From Candidatus Pygmaiobacter gallistercoris (GTDB lineage: Bacteria; Bacillota; Clostridia; Oscillospirales; Ruminococcaceae): a stretch of 10,907 nt of DNA. The notes below the pieces were generated by a model. It was not told where the DNA came from. It worked only from the letters and a program-made list of their open reading frames with translations, and ran no database searches. Positions 6,177-10,907 of the stretch are shown piece after piece. The stretch lies in NCBI GenBank assembly GCA_019113125.1, contig DXIA01000197.1:1-10907 (forward strand). Reading direction: 5' to 3'. Made by a program: the position numbers and the translations under genes. Numbering within the stretch: the stretch's first letter is position 1; the number at the start of each line of letters is the position of its first letter.

Positions 6177-6646
6177 TGGTCGCCCAGCCACCGATCGCAC
6201 TGCAGTGGATGGACGCCTTTTCGGCGCTCGGGCTCGGGCTGCTGCTCGCGGCGTTTTACGACGCGCTGCGGTTTGTGGCCGGCCGGTCGAAACCGCTGGT
6301 CTTTCTGTGCGATCTCGCCGGATTTGCCGCCGCGGCGGTGGCGGCGGTCAGTTTCGGGGTCTCCTACAGCTACACCGGCTTTTTGCGCTGGTATATGCTG
6401 GCAGGAATGGCGGCGGGGTGCGCCGCCTACTTCTTTGCGGTCGGCCCGTTTACCGCCGCGCTGCGCCGCGCCTTGCTGCGGGTCGTCACCGCGCCGTTCC
6501 GGCTGGCCGCTGCGCTCGTTCTGCGGCCGGTCGCACAGAGCATTTTGCGCCGGCACAAGGCGTCGGTAAAAAAGAGAAAAGAGAAGAAGAAAAGCGCAAA
6601 ACACCCCTTGCAAGAAGGAGGGAAAGTGTTGTATAATTCAAATTAA
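6176..6646 (+). CDS. yabQ: Spore cortex protein YabQ
   Basis: This 156-residue membrane protein of the YabQ family (Pfam PF09578) is required in B. subtilis for spore cortex formation and localises to the membranes around the forespore. Helices are predicted at about 13-33, 40-63 and 72-92, with the family-typical GFLRWYMLAGMAAG at 68-81. A possible amphipathic helix (about 104-118) and a very basic segment (KKRKEKKK, 132-139) follow. The start overlaps the yabP stop by one base and has no clear ribosome binding site, which fits coupled translation. The final codons (TAT AAT) double as the -10 element of a promoter for divIC. Confidence 0.93.
   Translation: MVAQPPIALQWMDAFSALGLGLLLAAFYDALRFVAGRSKPLVFLCDLAGFAAAAVAAVSFGVSYSYTGFLRWYMLAGMAAGCAAYFFAVGPFTAALRRALLRVVTAPFRLAAALVLRPVAQSILRRHKASVKKRKEKKKSAKHPLQEGGKVLYNSN
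6608..6637 (+). promoter_or_regulatory. Sigma-A type promoter for divIC inside the yabQ 3' end
   Basis: TTGCAA (6608-6613) and a perfect TATAAT (6632-6637) are separated by 18 nt. Transcription would start near the yabQ stop codon (6644-6646), leaving a leader of about 60 nt for divIC. It would let the cell-division gene be expressed in growth, independently of the sporulation genes ahead of it. Confidence 0.75.
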
Positions 6647-6703
6647 CAGTAGGCTGCAGACGGGATCGCTCTGTCCGTTTTCGGCTGGGAGGAGGGGTTG
6701 CCG

Positions 6704-7003
6704 ATGAGACGCAGAAGGGAAAAGCGGGTGAAATTTTCCGCATTTCTGATGCGGATCGGCGCTGCTGCGCTGATCGTCTACCTCGCGGTGACCCTGATTG
6801 TCAGCCAGGTGGACATCATGGTAAAGCGCCAGCAGCTCGATTCGCTCACCGCGGATCTCTCCCGGCAGGTCGAGGAGAACACCGAGCTCCAGCGGCTCTA
6901 CTCGGCGGGGGAGAGCGAGGAGTATATCGAGCGGATCGCGCGGGATCGGCTGGGCTATGTCGCCCCGGATGAGCGGATCTACATCGATATGTCCGGCGAG
7001 TGA
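6704..7003 (+). CDS. divIC: Cell division protein DivIC (FtsB-like septum initiator)
   Basis: This is a 99-residue bitopic membrane protein of the DivIC/FtsB family (Pfam PF04977), part of the FtsL-DivIB-DivIC subcomplex that activates septal wall synthesis. It has a basic cytoplasmic tail (1-10), a membrane helix (about 14-33), a coiled coil (about 38-68) and the conserved distal motif IERIARDRLGYV (75-86) followed by PDERIYID. The ATG at 6704 is preferred to TTG at 6698 because the GGGAGGAGGGG site (about 6688-6697) abuts the TTG but is 6 nt from the ATG. It is separated from yabQ by 57 nt and served by the promoter in the end of yabQ. Confidence 0.93.
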   Translation: MRRRREKRVKFSAFLMRIGAAALIVYLAVTLIVSQVDIMVKRQQLDSLTADLSRQVEENTELQRLYSAGESEEYIERIARDRLGYVAPDERIYIDMSGE

Positions 7004-7070
7004 TCCGCTGCAGCCGGAAGAAACTGCGCGCGAGCGCACAGGTTGAGGAGAAGGAGAGTAATTCAGGTTC

Positions 7071-7487
7071 ATGGCAGTTGAGGTAGGAAGCATCGTAGAA
7101 GGCAAGGTCACCGGTGTCAAGAAGTTCGGCGCGTTCGTGCTGCTCCCGGATGGGAAAACCGGCATGGTGCACATTTCGGAGGTCTCGAACGAGTACATTC
7201 AGGATCTGAGCACGGTTCTCACCGAGGGCCAGCAGGTCAAGGTCAAGGTGATGTCGGTCTCGCCCGAGGGCAAGATCGCGCTCTCGATCAAGCGGACCCA
7301 GCCCCGTCCCAAGCCGACCCGCGCCGACACCGGCAGGGTCTGGCAGCCCCGGGTACAGCCCAAGAAAGAGGATATGAGTTTCGAGGACATGATGGCCCGG
7401 TTCAAGAGCCAGAGTGAGGAGAAGATCTCGGACCTCAAGCGGGTGACCGAGGCTCGCCGCGGCGGCGGATACTCCCGCAGAAGATAA
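7071..7487 (+). CDS. yabR: S1-domain RNA-binding protein (YabR-like)
   Basis: This 138-residue protein has a single S1 RNA-binding domain at residues 4-76: VGSIVEGKVTGVKKFGAFVLL, then TGMVHISEVS, then GQQVKVKVMSVSPEGKIALSIK. A low-complexity linker rich in Pro, Lys and Arg (77-100), an acidic stretch with FEDMMARFKS (104-113), and an Arg/Gly tail follow. The domain resembles the S1 part of polynucleotide phosphorylase and B. subtilis YabR/GSP13. Position directly after divIC supports YabR. The best ribosome binding site (GGAGAAGGAG, 7047-7056) is 14 nt from the ATG, which is long. A TGCGC-GCGA-GCGCA hairpin with a GNRA-type loop (7025-7038) lies just ahead of it. Expression is presumably from the divIC promoter. 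Confidence 0.9.
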   Translation: MAVEVGSIVEGKVTGVKKFGAFVLLPDGKTGMVHISEVSNEYIQDLSTVLTEGQQVKVKVMSVSPEGKIALSIKRTQPRPKPTRADTGRVWQPRVQPKKEDMSFEDMMARFKSQSEEKISDLKRVTEARRGGGYSRRR

Positions 7488-7495
7488 CAGTAGCG

Positions 7496-7531
7496 AGAGA
7501 GACAGGAGTTTTGCTCCTGTCTCTTTTTTTT
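7496..7531 (+). terminator. Intrinsic terminator after the divIC-yabR operon
   Basis: AGAGACAGGAG (7498-7508) pairs perfectly with CTCCTGTCTCT (7514-7524) around TTTTG, extendable by two further pairs, with a T run to 7531. Confidence 0.94.
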
Positions 7532-7628
7532 GCAAAATTTGAGAAAACATGAGATTAAAGGCGTATGAGCGCGATTTCGTGAGATCCGAGGTCGCCTTCT
7601 GCCCGGGGGAGCTGCGGCGGGCGCCGGC

Positions 7629-7650
7629 GGGCTGCCGGGGGCGGGGCGGG
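7629..7650 (+). other. Potential G-quadruplex in the hflK upstream region
   Basis: Four G runs (7629-7631, 7637-7641, 7643-7646, 7648-7650) are separated by loops of 5, 1 and 1 nt on the non-template strand. Two more runs lie upstream (7605-7609, 7619-7621). The motif ends 3 nt before the candidate hflK -35 element. The rest of 7532-7764 holds no gene I can support. Confidence 0.5.
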
Positions 7651-7653
7651 ATG

Positions 7654-7682
7654 TTGTGTTTTTTCTGTGTTTCCTTTAAACT
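7654..7682 (+). promoter_or_regulatory. Possible sigma-A type promoter of hflK-hflC
   Basis: TTGTGT (7654-7659, 3 of 6) and TAAACT (7677-7682, 4 of 6) are 17 nt apart in a T-rich patch after the G-rich block. Start of transcription would be near 7689. A promoter is expected here because a terminator lies upstream, but the motif match is weak. Confidence 0.4.
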
Positions 7683-7764
7683 GTAGATCAAGCAAGGGAG
7701 AAGCGCAGAACCCGCAATCAAACCGCCGGATCGGAACACGAACCGGCAGATCAAGGAGGAAAGT

Positions 7765-8790
7765 ATGAAGATTCAGGAGTTTTTCGATGCGATCCGGGCT
7801 GCACACCCGCCCAAAAGCAGCGCCCGAGTCGAGGGGGAGGAGAGACCGAAAAAGCCCGGCGCGGGCAAAAGGGCGGCTGCCGCAGTGGTGGCCGTGCTGG
7901 CCGCGGCGGTGGTACTCTTTCTCGGATTCAATTCCTTTTACAGCATCAACGAGCAGGAGAACGCGGTGGTGGTCACCTTCGGGGTGCCCAGCGCGGTGAC
8001 CAGCAGCGGCCTGCATTTCAAGATCCCCTTCGTGCAGCAGGTCAAGAAGGTGGATATGACCATCCATGGCTTTGCGATCGGGTATGACGTCGAGACGAGG
8101 GAGCCGATCCCGGACGAGAGTCTGATGATCACCTCGGACTACAACTTTGTCAATGTCGACTTCTTTGTCGAGTACCGGGTGACCGATCCGGTCAAGTATC
8201 TCTACGCCAGCGCACAGCCGGAGCTGATCCTCAAGACGCTGGCCCAGAGCTACATCCGGGACACCATCGGGCTCTACCCGGTGGATGAGGTCATCACCAC
8301 CGGCAAGAACCAGATTCAGGGGGAGATCAAGGACAAGATCATGGCCCGGCTCGAGGCGGAGGACATCGGACTGCAGATGGTGAACATCACGATCCAGGAC
8401 GCAGAGCCCCCGACGGCCGAGGTGCTCGCCGCCTTCAAGGAGGTCGAGACGGCCAAACAGAGCGCGGACACCGCGGTCAACAATGCCAACAAATACCGCT
8501 CCGAGCAGATCCCGGCGGCGGAGGCGGAGGCCGACCAGATCCTCCAGAAAGCGCAGGCGCAGAAGGAGTCCCGGATCAACGAGGCAAACGGCCAGGTCGC
8601 CCGGTTTGAGGCGATGTACCAGGAATACGCCCGCTACCCGCTGATCACCAAGCAACGGATGTACTACGAGACGATGGAGGAGGTGCTGCCGGGCCTTCGG
8701 ATCATCATTCAGGACGGCAACGGCAGCACCATCAACCTGATCACCGATCAGGATCTCGCGCAGTTTGCGCCGCAGGAGGAAGAAGAATGA
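7765..8790 (+). CDS. hflK: HflK, SPFH-domain modulator of the FtsH protease
   Basis: This 341-residue membrane protein has a cytoplasmic N-terminus of about 36 residues (basic, lacking the long Gly/Pro-rich stretch of E. coli HflK), a membrane helix (about 37-56), and the SPFH/Band 7 domain (about 62-230) beginning INEQENAVVVTFG. A coiled coil rich in Ala and Glu follows (about 222-285), then a tail ending in acidic residues. HflK and HflC form a large membrane-bound cage that surrounds FtsH and limits its access to membrane substrates. AAGGAGGA (7753-7760) is 4 nt before the ATG. The stop overlaps the hflC start by 4 nt (ATGA), typical for 1:1 expression. ftsH is not in this window. Confidence 0.93.
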   Translation: MKIQEFFDAIRAAHPPKSSARVEGEERPKKPGAGKRAAAAVVAVLAAAVVLFLGFNSFYSINEQENAVVVTFGVPSAVTSSGLHFKIPFVQQVKKVDMTIHGFAIGYDVETREPIPDESLMITSDYNFVNVDFFVEYRVTDPVKYLYASAQPELILKTLAQSYIRDTIGLYPVDEVITTGKNQIQGEIKDKIMARLEAEDIGLQMVNITIQDAEPPTAEVLAAFKEVETAKQSADTAVNNANKYRSEQIPAAEAEADQILQKAQAQKESRINEANGQVARFEAMYQEYARYPLITKQRMYYETMEEVLPGLRIIIQDGNGSTINLITDQDLAQFAPQEEEE

Positions 8791-9665
8791 AACAGGCAAA
8801 AAAACTTGTGATCGGGCTGGCGGTCCTGCTGGTTCTGGCGGTGGTTGTGCTGGCCAACGCGCTGGTGGTGACAAGGCAGAATGAATACACGGTGGTGCGC
8901 CAGTTCGGCGAGGTGGTGGATGTGAACAACACCCCGGGCATCAGTTTCAAGATCCCGCTGATCCAGACCGTCTCAAAGCTGCCGAATACGGTATTGCTCT
9001 ATGATCTGCCGATCTCGGACGTCATCACCGAGGATAAGAAGACGATGGTGGCCGACAGCTTTGCCCTCTGGAAGATCGAGGATCCCCGGCTCTTCATCCA
9101 GACCCTCAACGGCAGCGTCTCGAACGCCGAGAGCCGGCTGTCCACCATTGTCTACAACAGCATGAAGAACATCATCAGCTCCCGCACCCAGACCGACGTC
9201 ATCAGCGGGCGGGACGGCGAGCTGGCCGCCGACATCCGCAACGGGGTGGGGGACACCCTCGAGCAGTACGGCATCCGGCTGATCGCGGTCGAGACCAAAC
9301 ACCTCGATCTGCCGGACGACAACAAGGAGGCGGTCTACCAGCGGATGATCTCGGAGCGCAGCAACATCGCCGCGAGCTACACCGCCCAGGGCGAGAGCGA
9401 GGCCCAGAAGATCCGCAGCGAGACCGACCGCGAGGTCCAGGTCATGCGCAGTGAGGCCGAGGCCCAGGCCGAGATCCTGATCGCCGAGGGCGAGGCGGAG
9501 TACATGAAGATCCTCTCGGCGGCCTATTCCGACCCGGCAAAGGCGGAGTTTTACAGCTTTGTGCGGGCGCTGGATGCGGCAAAGGCGAGCCTTGCAAGCG
9601 GCGGGAACACCCTGATCCTCTCATCGGACTCCCCGCTGGCACAGATCTTCTATAACGCAGAGTAA
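8787..9665 (+). CDS. hflC: HflC, SPFH-domain partner of HflK
   Basis: This is a 292-residue protein with an N-terminal signal-anchor helix (about 7-28) and the SPFH/Band 7 domain (about 30-190), beginning NEYTVVRQFGEVV and containing PGISFKIPLIQTV, a near-universal HflC motif. The coiled-coil ERSNIAASYTAQGESEAQKIRSE region is at about 190-240, and the C-terminus is a short conserved strand (NTLILSSDSPLAQIF). Its own ribosome binding site AGGAGGA (8774-8780) lies inside the hflK 3' end, 6 nt from the ATG. It works as a hetero-oligomer with HflK and is the last gene before a bidirectional terminator. Confidence 0.94.
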   Translation: MKQAKKLVIGLAVLLVLAVVVLANALVVTRQNEYTVVRQFGEVVDVNNTPGISFKIPLIQTVSKLPNTVLLYDLPISDVITEDKKTMVADSFALWKIEDPRLFIQTLNGSVSNAESRLSTIVYNSMKNIISSRTQTDVISGRDGELAADIRNGVGDTLEQYGIRLIAVETKHLDLPDDNKEAVYQRMISERSNIAASYTAQGESEAQKIRSETDREVQVMRSEAEAQAEILIAEGEAEYMKILSAAYSDPAKAEFYSFVRALDAAKASLASGGNTLILSSDSPLAQIFYNAE

Positions 9666-9671
9666 AAAACG

Positions 9672-9709
9672 AACGGGCGGCGATCCCTCTTGGGGTCGCC
9701 GCCCGTTTT
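9672..9709. terminator. Bidirectional terminator between convergent genes
   Basis: A 16-bp helix pairs 9672-9687 with 9692-9707 (one G-U) around TCTT. TTTT follows on the plus strand, and A6 (9664-9669) gives a U run for the minus-strand transcript. It serves both hflC and the convergent gene ending at 9720. Confidence 0.9.
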
Positions 9710-9719
9710 GCTTTCTGTC

Positions 9720-10811
9720 TCACTCGGCGCCGAGGTCGGCGGCGAGCTTGGTGATGAAGTCCTGCACGTTGGTCACGATGGTCCGCACCGACAGGCTGCC
9801 GCGGTCCTGCAGCTTGCCGACCGCGAACTCCGAGATGTCGATCGAGTAGAAGTAGAGCGGCCGGATCTTGCCGTCCACCACCCGGTAGCTCGGGGTCATG
9901 TTGCCGGTGGCGATGGTGTGCAGGGTGGTCGCCATGCAGATGATGGTGGTTGCACCCCGCACCAGCGCCCGCATCCGGTTCTGCGCCTCGTAGACGTTGC
10001 CGACCACCTCGGGCAGCGGGCCGTCGTCCCGGATCGAGCCGGCGAGGACAAACGGGATCTTGTTCTGCACACACTCGTAGATGATGCCGTCGGTCACCGC
10101 GCCGGTCTCGATGAAGGCGGGGATCGACCCGCATTCCCGCACCCGGTTGATGGTGTCCAGATGGTTGTAGTGGCCGTTCTCCCGCGGCTGCTGAGTGTAG
10201 AGGTCGCTGCCCAGCGCGGTGCCGAGGTAGCTCGCCTCCATGTCGTGGGTGGCCAGCGCGTTGCCGGCCATCAGCCCGTTGACATAGCCGGAACGCACCA
10301 GCGCGGCAAAGGCCCGGCGTGCGCCGGCGTCAAAGCTGCAGGCCGGCCCCATCACCCAGAGAATGCTGCCGTGCTCCCGCTCATACCGCAGCAGCTCGGC
10401 CAGCTGGTTGTAGTCCCGGGTGTAGCCGGTCTCCCGGCTGCGTCCCTGCCGGAATGCGAAGGAGTCCTGTGCGCCGTCCTCGGCGCCGGCAAACCCCTCG
10501 GTCCAGAGATAGATTCCCTCACGGCCGTCCTCACTGCGGCCGAGAAAGACCGCATCGCCGGCGCGCAGGTTGCGGAACTCGACGATCTCGACCCTGCCCT
10601 CCCGCAGCACCGCGGTGCAGTCCATCCTGCTCTCCTCGGCGAGCAGCCAGCGGCCGTCCACCTTGAAGTACTCGGGGTACATGCTGGTCGAGTGGTAGTT
10701 CTGGGGGGCCACCCCGTCCCGCGGGGCGGGGGCGAGGGCCGCGTTCGGCGCGGCGGTAAATTCCGGCCGGGTGAAATCCGGCGCATGATAGGTGGGTAGG
10801 GTAAAGGCCAT
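9720..10811 (-). CDS. LOR/SDH-family NAD-binding enzyme, archaeal-type ornithine cyclodeaminase-like
   Basis: This is a 363-residue protein whose C-terminal part (about 145-363) matches the TIGR00300 / LOR-SDH conserved family, which includes archaeal ornithine cyclodeaminase and the C-terminal domain of cyanobacterial arginine dihydrolase (ArgZ/AgrE). Visible signatures: MAGNALATHDME (181-192), GHYNH (213-217), INRVRECGSI (221-230), LAGSIRDDGPLPE (256-268), LHTIATGNMTPS (297-308) and DISEFAVGKLQDRGS (325-339). Known members turn ornithine into proline and ammonia using bound NAD. Residues 1-140 do not look like the usual LOR N-terminal domain, so the substrate could differ. The ATG at 10811 is preferred to GTG at 10814 because GGAGG (10819-10823) lies 7 nt away. 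The start overlaps the stop of an upstream gene by one base. Family assignment is firm, activity inferred. Confidence 0.8.
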   Translation of the reverse strand: MAFTLPTYHAPDFTRPEFTAAPNAALAPAPRDGVAPQNYHSTSMYPEYFKVDGRWLLAEESRMDCTAVLREGRVEIVEFRNLRAGDAVFLGRSEDGREGIYLWTEGFAGAEDGAQDSFAFRQGRSRETGYTRDYNQLAELLRYEREHGSILWVMGPACSFDAGARRAFAALVRSGYVNGLMAGNALATHDMEASYLGTALGSDLYTQQPRENGHYNHLDTINRVRECGSIPAFIETGAVTDGIIYECVQNKIPFVLAGSIRDDGPLPEVVGNVYEAQNRMRALVRGATTIICMATTLHTIATGNMTPSYRVVDGKIRPLYFYSIDISEFAVGKLQDRGSLSVRTIVTNVQDFITKLAADLGAE

Positions 10812-10907
10812 CACGATTCCTCCATTCGTTTCGATTGGTTGTCGTCTGTCTGCCGGTGGTCGCGGAGCAGAAAGCCGTAGCCGTACTGGATGATCCCCTC
10901 CGCCATC
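10811..10907 (-). CDS. C-terminal end of an unidentified upstream gene (cut by the window edge)
   Basis: An open frame enters from the right edge and ends at TGA (10811-10813), overlapping the ATG of the LOR/SDH gene as TGATG. The 31 residues visible run from MAEGIIQYGYGFLLRDH to KRMEES. Whether the Met at 10906 is internal or a start cannot be told, since only one base precedes it. The tail is polar and charged after a short hydrophobic patch. Too little is present to name a family. The stop-start overlap and the ribosome binding site inside its last codons indicate an operon with the LOR/SDH gene, so its identity would point to that enzyme's pathway. Confidence 0.6.
   Translation of the reverse strand, partial: MAEGIIQYGYGFLLRDHRQTDDNQSKRMEES

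Noticed and set aside
3900-6200. Minus-strand open frame of about 770 codons opposite cysS and rqcP
   Set aside because: It is antisense to cysS, whose motifs are unambiguous, crosses two terminators, and has no ribosome binding site or domain signature.
7549-7686. A 45-codon open frame upstream of hflK (starting MRLKAYERDF)
   Set aside because: It has no good ribosome binding site, runs through the G-rich block and the candidate promoter, and its second half is Gly/Arg/Cys-rich composition noise.
9690-10799. Plus-strand open frame of 369 codons opposite the LOR/SDH gene
   Set aside because: The minus-strand protein shows clear family motifs across its length, while the plus-strand product is low-complexity and begins inside the terminator region.
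1-10907. CRISPR arrays, insertion sequences, prophage or toxin-antitoxin genes
   Set aside because: No spaced direct repeats, transposase motifs, terminal inverted repeats or phage-type proteins were seen on either strand.

Overview
The window is GC-rich DNA with closely packed genes. It comes from an endospore-forming, high-GC member of the Clostridia, probably of Oscillospiraceae/Ruminococcaceae type. The grounds are the spore genes yabP and yabQ beside divIC and an S1-domain yabR homologue in Bacillus-like order, strong GGAGG ribosome binding sites, a class T-box leader, and proteins whose best matches by eye are clostridial. The species cannot be named from the sequence alone.

Layout. 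(1) 1-64: an intrinsic terminator ending an operon that lies outside the window. (2) 182-3658, plus strand: three tightly spaced genes for exported or membrane-anchored proteins. They are a PIG-L type deacetylase with a Pro/Thr stalk and C-terminal membrane anchor, a membrane-anchored phosphodiester glycosidase (NAGPA domain), and an unrecognised membrane-anchored protein with an NTF2-like tail. They look like a surface-glycan modification operon. (3) 3664-5740: a near-consensus sigma-A promoter, a complete cysteine T-box leader (specifier UGC, T-box UGGAACC, terminator), cysS, and the small S4-domain gene rqcP (yabO), closed by a strong terminator. (4) 5739-7531: the sporulation pair yabP-yabQ behind a candidate sigma-E promoter, then divIC and the S1-domain gene behind a sigma-A type promoter embedded in the last codons of yabQ, ending in a terminator. 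(5) 7532-9709: a G-rich leader, then hflK-hflC overlapping by 4 nt, then a bidirectional terminator. (6) 9720-10907, minus strand: a LOR/SDH-family (archaeal-type ornithine cyclodeaminase-like) enzyme, translationally coupled to an upstream gene of which only the last 31 codons are in the window.

How it works together. The B. subtilis cluster yabO-yabP-yabQ-divIC-yabR is kept, but its regulation is divided. yabO (rqcP) is joined to T-box-controlled cysS. yabPQ has a mother-cell type promoter. divIC and yabR get a vegetative promoter. hflKC stands where B. subtilis has spoIIE. The most novel-looking items are the three-gene surface operon at 182-3658, the alternative pairing in the T-box leader, and the LOR/SDH protein with an unfamiliar N-terminal half. 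I saw no CRISPR array, insertion sequence, prophage gene, rRNA or tRNA.
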